From contig OY755243.1 of assembly GCA_963576725.1 (NCBI GenBank), forward strand, positions 79,176,417 to 79,240,416: DNA of 64,000 bases, written 5' to 3'. Position 1 is the stretch's first letter; the number at the start of each line of letters is the position of its first letter. The stretch is from Azorinus chamasolen. Taxonomy: Eukaryota; Mollusca; Bivalvia; Cardiida; Solecurtidae. The notes under the pieces are model-generated. The model was not told the DNA's origin, made no database searches, and was given only the letters and a program-made list of their open reading frames with translations. Shown piece after piece: positions 9,856-19,900 of this stretch. The translations under genes and the position numbers were made by a program.

Positions 9856-10130
9856 TAACCCTTTGAATGCAAGAAACAAGTTACTGTCATTTGCAAACAG
9901 TGTAGATCCTGATTAGAGGACTTCTAGAGAAACCCTTTGATCAGAGTCTGCACTTTTTGTCATTCAAATTCCTATAGCAAATTTGAAGCTGTATTGGCTG
10001 AATAGTTAAACACTCCAGGATGAAAGTCCTCTAGGAGCTTTCTGCATTACTACCTTGCATTAAGCGGCAGCCTGCCTAAAAGTATTTAAATTCTTCCCTT
10101 ATAGCATTCTGATTAAGAGGGGTTTAACTG
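9856..10130. mobile_element. H fragment and D2 fragment
   Basis: 9856-9972: TTAACCCTTTGAATGCAAGA with a palindrome from GCAAACAGTGTAGATCC. About 9984-10128: D2 right half ending AAGAGGGGTTTAACTG. Confidence 0.55.
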
Positions 10131-10376
10131 TATTTGGGTTTTATAGATGTACGAAAACAAAATATGACTTGATATAAGTTTGATTTTCAAAAAATAGAAA
10201 CCTAATTTAAACTTACATACGGTATTAATTCAGTCTTCATGCAAAGCAGTGAACATTTTTTTATCCGTTGAATGTTTATGTGATTGTCAATGTTTATAGA
10301 ATTTTGCCAGTGTCGTCAATATCTTCTTACTGATCAGGGTTGTATCAAATGCATCTGAAGATTATACGTTGTTAGC

Positions 10377-10665
10377 TATTAACCCTTCGAATAGGGAAAG
10401 AATTTATGCATTTGCAAACAGTGTAGATCCTAGAGGGTTCCTCTGATCCGGGTCAGGTCTACACTATTTAACCCATTCCCTCATAGGCTATTTTTAGATC
10501 CAGCCTCTTTGAATAAATCTACCAAAAAGGAGCATTAACTAGAGAAAAGGAAAATTTTAGAATTTTGTAGTTTGAAACAATTGTGATAAATAGAGCATTT
10601 GCTCCTATAGGAGCAAATGCTCTATTTATCACAATGGCTTCTATAGGTGACTTTAGCAGCTGGAT
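10377..10665 (+). mobile_element. H fragment joined to a right-truncated B element
   Basis: 10377-10467 is a short H remnant. 10468 starts TTAACCCATTCCCTCATAGG and runs through the full B palindrome (CTCCTATAGGAG). It breaks off at about 10660 before the right TIR. Confidence 0.65.
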
Positions 10666-11059
10666 AAGAGGATATGCTGGATATGTGTAACAGTTTGCAT
10701 GTTAAGAAAATCAAGTATAATATTATAATTTTAAATTTCAAAGAAAGGCATGGTATAATTTTCATCAATAATATGCTCTTTAATGTGTATAATGGTCAAA
10801 CCTTATGGTATTTTTAAGGCTGCAAAGTGTATCTACTATACAATAATGGGATTTTTGAGCTGGCAAGCTTTGGATGTAAATTTAGTGAACAAAATCATGG
10901 AAAGTGTTGGTAACATAGAAAAAGTCATATATATACTTTATCTGACTATGTTAACTATTAACATACATGGTCAAGTTGCATCTAATCAGATTTCTGCTTG
11001 ATTCAACTTTAAGACTTGAATGTCAAACGTTAATGTTTTATTTATACTTTATAGTGCAT
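10666..11059. other. No feature recognised
   Basis: AT-rich sequence with only chance reading frames. Confidence 0.3.
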
Positions 11060-11175
11060 GTATATCATAAGCAAACAGAGCAGAACCTGATCAAACGTCT
11101 TCTGCAGGAGCCTTCTGATCTAAGTCTACTCTTTTTGCAAATGCATGAAAATGCGTTTATAAAAGGGAAAGGGGC
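11060..11175. mobile_element. A/C core fragment
   Basis: Palindrome from GCAAACAGAGCAGAACC with a right tail TATAAAAGGGAAAGGGG. Confidence 0.5.
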
Positions 11176-11904
11176 AAGGTCATTTGAGAAGCCAAACTTT
11201 AATGGCCATAGTACATATATACTGAAATTTAATTGCCTTACTCAAACGCTGGGCCATCTCTTACTTTAAGTGTACCTTTGTCAAGAGTCATTGGTCAGAA
11301 TTCTATTAAATGATTGAATAATCTAAATTTTTGAGATTTTTTACACTTTCCATTTTGTTGTTACTTGACCATGGGACAAATCAATTGCGTATGATTTTTG
11401 GAATACTTCTTGTTTTCTAAAGATGCAATTGAGAATATAAATGTAAAACATTTGACTTGATTATAACATTACTAAAATTTAAATAATTTTTAGTTTTCAC
11501 CATGTCAAAATATGTACTGATAATATCAAAATTTTTATTTCAATTTTACGTATAAGCAAAGTAGCTTCTACTGAAATTTATCAACTTATTACACATGTAG
11601 TTTGTTGCACTCATTTGCATTTATGTGTTCAATATTTTCCCTTCATTTGTCATTTGTATAAACGCCATCAACCTTAACAGGGAAACACAATCACTACAAT
11701 AATTGTTAAGAAAAAAGTGAGAAATGTTGATGGACTTCTGTCAATAAATAAAAGCAACTGTCTATGGTTTGTTTGTATTTTGTATTTCATATACATGTAC
11801 ATGTATATTTTGTTCTTTTGACAGTAAAATGCACCATCAAAGAACTTTTCTAGGGTTTTGTTTGCTTTTGTCTCTTCTTTTCAAAATCATGTATGCAGTG
11901 TGAA
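11176..11904. other. Unrecognised, possible 3' UTR of the upstream gene
   Basis: It contains AATAAATAAAAG at about 11742, a possible polyadenylation signal, and no MITE. It could be the 3' end of the gene whose last exon is near 9559, but elements between them make this uncertain. Confidence 0.3.
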
Positions 11905-12098
11905 AGTACAGTAAATGCGACGAAAAGTTCTCAAATTCTGGGTTAAACAGACAGGTGTTAGCTTAATGAAGGTGATGCCGAAAACTCATGTAGGAGCTTT
12001 CTGCATTACTCTCATCCTGCATTTAGCAGTCATCTGCTTATAAAGATACTATTGTTTATAGATAAAGCAGTCGCTTTAATCAGATTCAACTGTATGGT
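11905..12098. mobile_element. D2 element, decayed
   Basis: Ends ACAGTAAATGCGACGAAAAG and TCAACTGTA, with a core around CATGTAGGAGCTTTCTGCAT. Confidence 0.55.
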
Positions 12099-12148
12099 AT
12101 GCTAGGTAATGTGGCATACCATCTTGATCCTAAATGTTTGCATCTGGG

Positions 12149-12324
12149 TCCATGCTTATAAAACTTTTAGTTGAGTGAGTTCGTTCTCAAGCTTTTGATT
12201 CGTCAGATTTGAGTTCTCAAGCTTTTGATTGGTCAGCTTTGAGCCAAAGGCTCAAAACTGACCAATCAAAAACTTGAGAACGAACTCAGACTCAACTAAA
12301 AAGCTTTATAAGCATGGACCCTGT
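12149..12324. repeat. Foldback element
   Basis: Arms of about 85 bp (GGTCCATGCTTATAAA and its complement GCTTTATAAGCATGGACC at the outside, TTGAGCC AAA GGCTCAA at the centre). The left arm has an internal duplication of GTTCTCAAGCTTTTGATT. No clear target duplication. Confidence 0.75.
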
Positions 12325-12515
12325 TGTTATACAACTTTCTTCAGATTCTGGCGGATGAAACATTTTGGACGTCATTGATTAAAATTTTAAATGCTGGAAT
12401 ATGTATAATAAATTGGCAATGCAATTGGATTTAATGTTTACGTCCTTCAAAATGTGTTGTATGTGGAATTATTTCAAAGGTATGTCCTCTGTTTCTTTAC
12501 AAGGGTAAGCATCTG

Positions 12516-12747
12516 TTAATCCATTCCCTCATATTGACGGCTTTTGACGACTCGGTAAAAGTCACTTTGTGAAACCATTGTGATAAATAGAGCATTTGCT
12601 CCTATAGGAGCAAATGCTCTATTTATCACAATGGTTTCAAACTACAAAATTCTAAAAAAAAAATCCTTTTCTCTAGTTAATGCTCATTTTCGGTAGATCT
12701 ATTCAAAGAGGTTGTATCTAAAAATGGCCTCTGAGGTAATGGGTTAA
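12516..12747 (-). mobile_element. B element, complete
   Basis: TTAA-bounded reversed copy. CCATTCCCTCATATTGACGG left, AGGTAATGGG right, perfect palindrome about 12573-12634. Confidence 0.83.
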
Positions 12748-12983
12748 AACAGGATCCTGTGTGGATAAGTCATTTGGGTTGTCCGAGTCTGGCGCTGTAT
12801 TCGTGAAAGCACAAAATAATTAATTCACACAGGATCTTCACTGTTAAGCACGTTTTGCTACTGTAAGGAAATGAACGATAATCCTTTGAAAAAAACTGGC
12901 AAGAATATTCTAAGACATGTGTGTCTGGACTCACACTTCTAGAATGATAAATGAGGTGGTAAATCCAGCAAACGTGTGCAAAT

Positions 12984-13175
12984 ACAGTATAACCTGTTTT
13001 AGCGGCCATCAGAAACGGGTTTAATTATAGGTCTGTAAGGCAGATGATAGCTTAATGCAGGTCAAAAGTAATGCAGACTATTACTTTTGCCCTGCATTAA
13101 GCAACCACTTTTAGCTTTTAAGACTGCTATGGTCAATAAATGAATGGCCGCTTAGGACAGGTTCTTCTGTCTACT
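12984..13175. mobile_element. D2-like element
   Basis: Ends TACAGTATAACCTGTTTTAG and GGACAGGTTCTTCTGT. A short palindrome CAAAAGTAATGCAGACTATTACTTTTG. Confidence 0.65.
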
Positions 13176-13382
13176 TAACCCTTTCCCTCATACAAACGTG
13201 TTTTCACGCATTTTGCAAACAGAGTAGACCCATATTAGACGACTCCTCTAGGAGCCGTCTGATCAGGGTCTGCTCTGTTTGCTAATGGAATTTAATAGAC
13301 CTTTTTCTTTACTTTCCACAATGGCTACAATGTTCCCCCTTCCATATTTAACTATAACTATTTTGTTCATGAATAAGAACCA
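13176..13382 (-). mobile_element. A element, right-truncated
   Basis: TTAACCCTTTCCCTCATACA with an intact palindrome (GCTCCTCTAGGAGC). It stops after TTTTGTTCATGAATA. Confidence 0.7.
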
Positions 13383-13519
13383 TTATCCTGGCCCTGACCC
13401 ATATTTGCAAACTGCATTCAGGTGCGGATCGAGGATTTCAGATTAGAGGGGGGGGGGGGCGTAGATTTTTATATTTGATGACATAAATAAATAGTGTGTT
13501 TGTAATACATGTTGAACAA

Positions 13520-13845
13520 GAGGTTAACCTTTAGCCTGTTGAGCAAATTATTTTTACAGAATTTTTCACCTACTACATTTCCAAATTCAAGCTATAATCA
13601 AAATTTCTACCAAACTGCAATCAGGGTTTCAAGCAGTTTGGATCCTGATGAGACGGCGAGTTACTAAATTACATCAATTATTTTGTGTTAAAGGCAGGTG
13701 GCTGCTTAAAGCAAGATGAAAGTAAAACAGAACGCTCCTATGGGAGCGTTCTGTTTTACTTTCACGTTGCTTTGAGCAGCCACCTGCTCTAAATACCAAC
13801 TAATTAACACAATTTAGTGGTCGTTATAGAGAGGTTTTACTTTCT
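13520..13845. mobile_element. F fragment followed by a 5'-truncated D1 element
   Basis: 13520-13665 holds F motifs (GCAGTTTGGATCCTGATGAG). From 13666 D1 sequence starts inside the element (TTACTAAATTACATC) and continues through its palindrome (GCTCCTATGGGAGC) to GAGAGGTTTTACT. Confidence 0.65.
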
Positions 13846-13859
13846 CTCATCATGCTTGT

Positions 13860-13940
13860 TCCATGTGTGAAATTTGAAAGTGTGACGGGCAGACAGACAG
13901 ACGACGGAAAAGTGATCCCTAAGTGACACTGCCTCTCGGC
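13860..13940 (-). mobile_element. HN2 fragment
   Basis: Reverse complement of the 5' part of HN2 at 29657: GGAAAAGTGATCCCTAAGTG and GACAGACAGAC match. Confidence 0.55.
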
Positions 13941-13944
13941 AGAT

Positions 13945-14007
13945 GACCGAAAATGGACTAATCCAATATATAAACATGGAAGAATCCACTGGGAGCAAAT
14001 GGGTTAA
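13945..14007 (+). mobile_element. G right-end fragment
   Basis: ATCCAATATATAAACATGGA and GGGAGCAAATGGGTTAA match the right end of the complete G elements at 14397 and 61933. Confidence 0.6.
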
Positions 14008-14396
14008 AAGAAAATTAATATATAGATCTAGTTGTAGACTTCTATTGTGGCCAGCTCGACATCGTGGTCACACTAGCGGTTTAGTGTATGTGAGTCTCCG
14101 TATATGCATGCGTCTGTCCGCGCTGCCACAATTGACATTGGTGCCATTTATTTAGCAACAAAAGAAGGGGACCATCTCCTGATTATTTGTTCATAATGAC
14201 GTTTTTTCCTGATGAATGACCCCGTGTTAAAAGTCCATGCAGAAGAAGTGTCATTGGGAAACTTTTTTTTATAAACGCTTGACTGGTTAGAAAAGGCCCG
14301 ATACAAGGCCTCCTCCTTGTTTTAAAGTGTCTGCCCACTTTGGAAAGGTCATGACTTTATTTTGCATGGGCATAATTCAATTTAATTTGGCACGTC

Positions 14397-14625
14397 TTAA
14401 CCCATTTGCTCCCACGATCCCATATATGGGACGTAGGCAAACAGTGTAGACACTGATCAGACGCCGCATTATGCGGCGTCTGATCAGTCTACACTGTTTG
14501 CCGATAGGAATTTCAATATAAAACAAAATGAAATTGAAAATTTAGGCAAGATACCTCTTAGATAATTTTTTTTGGATTAATCCAATATATAAACATGGAG
14601 AATCTACTGGGAGCAAATAGGTTAA
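14397..14625 (+). mobile_element. G element, complete
   Basis: TTAA at both ends. TIRs CCCATTTGCTCCC and GGGAGCAAATAGG. ATCCCATATATGGGA, then a perfect palindrome GGCAAACAGTGTAGAC... around GACGCCGCATTATGCGGCGTC. Confidence 0.83.
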
Positions 14626-14844
14626 TCTAGAATAAACGGTGTATTGTGTACACGAACCATAGCTCTTGCACCGCCGGTTTTATTGTTTTTCTCTTTTTCT
14701 TTAAATGATCTCCCTTTTTCATTGTGTCGTTTATTTTGCATAGACAAGTGTTTCAATATAATATTCAATAGTATTCAAGAATAGACGGCGAGTCATGCAC
14801 AAGAACCACAACTCTGGCATCTCCCTTTCTGTGTTTTTCCAGTA

Positions 14845-15048
14845 TAGTAAAACCTCTCTATAACGGCCACTAAATTACATCAAGTATTTTGTGTTAAAGG
14901 CAGGTGGCTGCTTAAAGCAATGTGAAAGTAAAACAGAACGATCCTATAGGAGCGTTCTGTTTTACTTTCACATTGCTTTAAGCAGCCACCTGTCCTAAAT
15001 ACCAACTAATTAACACAATTTAGTGGCCGTTATAGAGAGGTTTTACTG
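14845..15048 (+). mobile_element. D1 element
   Basis: Near-complete palindrome copy. The left end TAGTAAAACCTCTCTATAAC has its first base changed; the right end GGTTTTACTG is followed by TA. Confidence 0.82.
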
Positions 15049-15228
15049 TATTGATTTTGCGTGGACTTTGACTTGTCCAGCTCCCTGTGAGCACTTCGTT
15101 TGGTAGTCGACAATAACACATATTTTACATTTGTCTTGTATAATGTCTTCATTTTTCTTGTTATGCCGTGCAGGGCCACAGCAGGACAACGGAGCGAGCA
15201 TAGACCGGTTTGTACACGTGTATCTAAA

Positions 15229-15464
15229 TTAACCCTTTACTCCATAATTACGCATTTTTATGCCTTAGCAAATTGAGACGTCCTATAGCAGCCGTCTGAT
15301 CAGGGTATGCTCTGTTTACTTATGATATAATGTAGATATGAGTCTATAGTTTTTGCAATGGTCAACATTTCTTCTCTCCGTGGGCTGTTAAAACAATTTG
15401 ATCTAATTAATATACATGGTGTTATTATTTCTTATATGAATATTCATGAAGGAAATGGATAAAT
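15229..15464 (+). mobile_element. C element
   Basis: TTAACCCTTTACTCCATAAT left, ATGAATATTCATGAAGGAAA right. The left half of the palindrome is partly deleted (GACGTCCTATAGCAGCCGTC). Confidence 0.72.
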
Positions 15465-15496
15465 TAGTTCCCAAAGTCAGTTCGTCTTCAATGTAT

Positions 15497-15880
15497 TTAA
15501 CCCTTTATCCAGATACGCCTTTTAGTTTCTTTGCAAACAGAATATACCAATAGCGGGGTCTTCTCTGTTTGCATATACAGTAAAACCTCTCTATAACAGC
15601 CACTAAATTACATCAAGTATTTTGTGTCAAATCCGGGTGGCTGCTTAAAGCAAGGTGAAAGTAAAACAGAACACTCCTATAGGAGCGTTCTGTTTTACTT
15701 TCTCCGTGCGTTAAGCAACCACCTGTCCTAAATACCAACTAATAAACACAATTTAGTGGTTGTTATAGAGAGGTTTTACTGTATAGCATGATATAGATCT
15801 GATACAGCGTCTGCTAAAAAGCATGTGTCCATGTGCCACTTACTGACAGTTTTTATATATATAATGCCACTTTAAATAAC
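15497..15880 (+). mobile_element. C element split by a D1 insertion
   Basis: Left part to CTGTTTGCATA (15577), right part from TAGCATGATATAGATCTG (15782). The right terminus is decayed. The insertion is 5 bp outside the palindrome. Confidence 0.7.
15578..15781 (+). mobile_element. D1 element, complete, nested in C
   Basis: TA on both sides. Ends CAGTAAAACCTCTCTATAAC and AGAGAGGTTTTACTG. Palindrome around ACTCCTATAGGAGC. Confidence 0.85.
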
Positions 15881-16069
15881 ATTAATTTATATCCATGATG
15901 TCAATATGTCTAACATGCATATTCATATAGTAGCTGAATAATTATATCAAAATGTTCATCAGGATTAGAAATGGGTCAAAAACTGTTGGCAAATTAAGCC
16001 ACTGTGTGAAAAGCTAATGCAATGAATGGTAAAGGTCTTTTTACAATTAAAAACGATTCTACAGTCCCT

Positions 16070-16255
16070 TTAACCATTTCCCTGTTCATTATATTAAAAA
16101 AGAAATAATGACATCATGGATATTTATTAGCTTTTTTTTAATGTAAACTTTTCAATGAATTATTTGGTTTTGACAAAGACTGTAGAATTATATCTATACC
16201 ATGTCAAAAGCAAACAGAGCAGACCCTGACCAGACTGTTTTTTATTATAGGAGCC
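16070..16255. mobile_element. K element, truncated
   Basis: It starts TTAACCATTTCCCTGTTCAT. The body TATTTATTAGC and TAATGTAAACTTTTC is diagnostic for K. It breaks in the palindrome near 16250. Confidence 0.55.
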
Positions 16256-16544
16256 GACTAACCATTCCCTCATATAAACGCATTTCATGCATTTGCAAAC
16301 AGAGTTGACCCAGATCCTGCAGGAGCCGCCCGATCAAGGTCTATTCTATCATGTACATTCCATTTTGTCGAACTCCAGATTATAAATGGGCACATATCAA
16401 ACTGTTTGCTTATGAAGTTATGATAGATCTGTCTCCAAAGTTTCTAAGAGTACCTAAAGATCTGTGTATTTTACCATTAAAATCAGATAATAGATATCCA
16501 TGATGCAATTATTTCTTTGTTTTATTCCACAGGGAAAGGGTTAA
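16256..16544 (+). mobile_element. A/C mosaic element with a 60-bp insert
   Basis: CTAACCATTCCCTCATATAA left, CCACAGGGAAAGGGTTAA right. About 16347-16405 is unrelated sequence lying at the palindrome edge. Confidence 0.55.
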
Positions 16545-16925
16545 ACACAATTCTGGGGGAAAACATGCTTAGAAAAGGAAACGTGTAATTGCCACGCGCG
16601 TGAAGTTTTTATCTAAAGCCGTATGTGGGGGAGAAGCCCTTAGCAGTTGTTTTTAGAAATTTGACCGATTTAAAATTAACACCAGATGCGAGTGATATTT
16701 GTCGATTAAATATGTATAAATTTTTAAAAGTTATAGAAGTTCAAAATAGATATTAATATATTACACTAGACTGATATTTTAATATCAACAAATATTTAAA
16801 GAAGCTGATCCATATTTCCCGCGCTCTGACGGTGAATAAGTAAATAATAAACATTTGCTAAAACGCTGTAAAATACTCGAGTTTTCACGATTCAACCACG
16901 ATTGACAGCACGCTTTTTCGAGACG
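16545..16925 (+). other. MITE-free region before MUTYH
   Basis: No reading frame or repeat was recognised. It contains CpG-rich patches and the E2F-like site, so it is the likely promoter and 5' UTR of MUTYH. Confidence 0.4.
16815..16824 (+). promoter_or_regulatory. Candidate E2F-type site upstream of MUTYH
   Basis: TTTCCCGCGC, about 100 bp before the MUTYH ATG, matches the E2F consensus TTTSSCGC. The surrounding 16560-16925 is one of the few MITE-free stretches, with CpG-containing segments such as CACGCGCG. Promoter function is inferred from position. Confidence 0.35.
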
Positions 16926-16965
16926 ATGGTGAAAAGGAAACTCGGAACAAAATCTGAAATAAATG
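16926..16965 (+). CDS. MUTYH: MUTYH coding exon 1
   Basis: ATG followed by 13 codons ([13 protein letters not shown]) and one base, then donor G|GTTAGA. The phase-1 end joins exon 2 exactly, completing a Gly codon. The KRK cluster could serve nuclear import. No mitochondrial presequence is visible, so an upstream alternative first exon is possible. The call rests on phase fit, position and the lack of another good start, not on strong sequence conservation. Confidence 0.7.
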
Positions 16966-19900
16966 GTTAGAAGATTATGAAAGTATTCGTCATTACAAAT
17001 AAAACCGACTGTGCTATAACCTGCCAGCCTTGCCGCTCACTCGGACACTGTCGTCTGTGAACATATTTTCTTCAGAAAATCACTCACGATGACATGATTA
17101 TTGTAAATAGTTGGCATTTTCATTTGACATCCTAATTATTATAGGGTGATACCTGAGCTTTTTTTCGCCAGTAAAGGAATCGCCAGTTACATAACGTAAT
17201 GTAACATTTATATAATGTAATTTGTAGTGGTTCTGGAATGTTCTCGTATAGCAATACAATACAAATTGTATTTAAAGTCTGTGCATATATAACAATGTAA
17301 CATTAGCTAATCAATTAAAATGACAGATTATATAAGTTTCAGCATTACAATTACAAAACACGCACCTGATTTCCATCTTTAGGAAATCGAGAATGTAGAG
17401 TTAAACATTATATTTAGAGTGCATCAATTACACATAAGGCCTAAAAATTATATGTTGAAAAAGTGTATCTTACATAAATGCGTACAGGTTCAGATCAGAT
17501 GTTGAGAGACTTGGCATCCGACCAGGATCCAGTCTGGAGGCTGTAAATCATTTCAATTCAATTAAAACTTTATTTAAAGTCTGCATTTTACAATATAATA
17601 TTAAGTATAATCTCAGACGTACAAGCAGCCCATATTGATTGCCCATGAAATTTGGAGGCACGGTCTGAGCTCGGACATTTCTAAAAAGGGAGAAGTGTAG
17701 TGGTTCTGGAGTGTAGAGCTTGTATAGCAGCCCGGGTAGCTCAGTTGGTAGAGCACTCACCCAGTAAGCGAGGTGTCCCGGGTTCGAGTCCCGCATCAGG
17801 CTGCACTTTTCCTCCTGTTACTTTAAAATTTCAAATTATCACTTGGTTTTGAATAAAAAATCTGGAAAATTTGAACTCATAGTCAGGCCTTTTTCTGTCT
17901 ATTCCACGGGTCCGACTATCGGACCCGTTCCCCATGACAAATATACTCCCTTTTTCCCAATTTCAAAAAAAAAATTCCCAATCAGAAACTGTAATTAAAA
18001 AAATTTCGAAGATTGAATTTTCGATTTTCGTAAGACGCATATACAGAGATTTTACAGTAGGCGCCGACTATTAGTCATAGAAGATCGTGTATTCGGATGC
18101 CTTCGTGAGCTATCATTAAATCCTATTGTAAGTAATGTCAACAACAAAAAGTCACACAACTCGAAATATTATCAAATGAAACTACGTAAATTCGGCGCCA
18201 AAGGCTTAACAAAACTAGACCAGCTTTGGTCTAAGTCAAGTTCTACTATATCACAGTCGGATATCGCTGTTATGATAAAATATGACTCGGAACACGGCAG
18301 CACCAAAGAGCCTCTACCTGCTGTACGTGGGATTCTCACGAGCGGTTTGGATTCGACTTTGTCTGAAAATCGGTGTGAAAGTGTTTCCTAAGCGTCAGAA
18401 TTAACTACCAGCAACAGCGGTGATTCCTTACTATGTCTGTATGTTAAGAAAATAACTGTGGAGGTGAGTCGGACTGAGCTTCACACGTCAACATGAACAC
18501 CACGGAAGTTTCCCAACAGGAGAACTTTTGACGCTGGCAAGTAGCATATCATAAAGACTATCCATGGTTGTACTACAATAGTTATGTCTGTGAGGTACAT
18601 GTCCAGTCTTGTGCATGTTTCAGAAAAATCCATAAACTGATAAAACTAAAGTGCATCAGCAAAGCAGCAGTTGAGAGGGTGTTTAATGCCATGAACACTT
18701 TGTGTTCTCCTAAAAGGAGCACACTTTTGCAAACCAAACTGTCTTCCCTCATAATGATTAACTTGGAGGGACCCCAAGAACTTTTTGAAGGGTATCTTCA
18801 AAAAGAAGATGTGTAATACCTTGCAAAATCCAGAAAGCTTCCACTTTAATAACTAAGACACTGTAGACATCTATGTACAGTGCAAATATCGCTTCAATAA
18901 AAATTTAGCAAAATTGTTGTTTTTGTTGTTTAATTATGAATTTATAATTTTTTTAGACATTTTATATGCACAAATTGTACAGTTGTTTGGAAAATATTTC
19001 TCAAATTAACGGTTTGTCGATAACTTTTTTTCCCAATTTGTCCAATTTTACGATGTGAAAATTCCCAATTTCACAAGGTACTCTTTTCCCAAAATGGTCA
19101 GAAAAAGGGCTGATAGTTTTAAAGAACACTCGCACTAAATAAACCCCTATTACGCGTGTCTTAACTTTGAAAATATAGTAACATGCACCATCGGCAATCA
19201 CTGGCAAGGAAAGTTTATAGTGCTTGTATAGCTAAGTTTGGCTGTTACATTACTTTTCCCTCTGAGAAATCTCGACCGTAAATTTTGCATGGGAAATAAC
19301 TCTGGACAAGGCAATTCTAGCCCGGTATTTGTCATCGTCCCAACATTGCCACAAATTGAAATGTGCACCATCAGCAGTCCCAAGCAGTTATCAGTCTATC
19401 CAGTAACTGCACAGACTGTCGTTTATCTTTGCAACATTTCTAATCACTTTAATAACATCTCCAAAAAGCTAGCTCCCTGACGAGAGTTTATGGTGTATAT
19501 ATATACCTAACTACTTTGCTGTTACATGTAACATGCCCCATTATCAATCCCTGACAGTAACTCATCCAGACAGTACTGGTAATTGCACAGCCAGTTGCTT
19601 AACCTCACAACATTTCCAAGCACTTAAACCAAGTTGCCAAAGAGCTAGCTTCCCCTGCATGGAAAGTTAGTGTTTATATACTTACCAGCCTCGCTGTTAC
19701 CTTACTTTCCCTTCCAAGAAATCTTGACCTGAGAGTTGGCCTGGGAAATAACCATGGGTAAAGCAGTTCCATTCTGGCAGTTGTCTACATCCAACCGCTG
19801 CCACCAATTGTAACGTGCACCCTTGGTAATGATTAATCCCTGGTGGTCACCCATCCAGTCAGTTACTGTGTCGTCCTTTGTTTAACCTCGCAATATTTCT

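Larger units (their letters stand above)
17884..19112 (+). mobile_element. hAT transposon relic with transposase remnants
   Basis: TIRs CAGGCCTTTTTCTG and CAGAAAAAGGGCTG, flanked by ATAGT on both sides (17879-17883, 19113-19117), a 5-bp duplication. Both ends carry repeated TTCCCAATTT motifs. The element is 1229 bp, far shorter than an autonomous hAT. A 9-bp palindrome CGGGTCCGA-CTA-TCGGACCCG lies at 17907-17927. It sits in MUTYH intron 1. Confidence 0.75.

Noticed and set aside
14170..14390. A further Helentron-like fragment
   Set aside because: Only loose similarity of words such as CCTCCTTGTTTT; no inverted repeat or hairpin end was found.
17729..17801. A functional tRNA gene
   Set aside because: The A and B boxes are good, but the acceptor and anticodon stems have mismatches and position 33 is C. 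A SINE head fits better.
18176..18816. A host gene (ZBED- or ZNF862-like) from the hAT frames
   Set aside because: The frames are short, interrupted and enclosed by TIRs with a target duplication, so a decayed transposon explains them.
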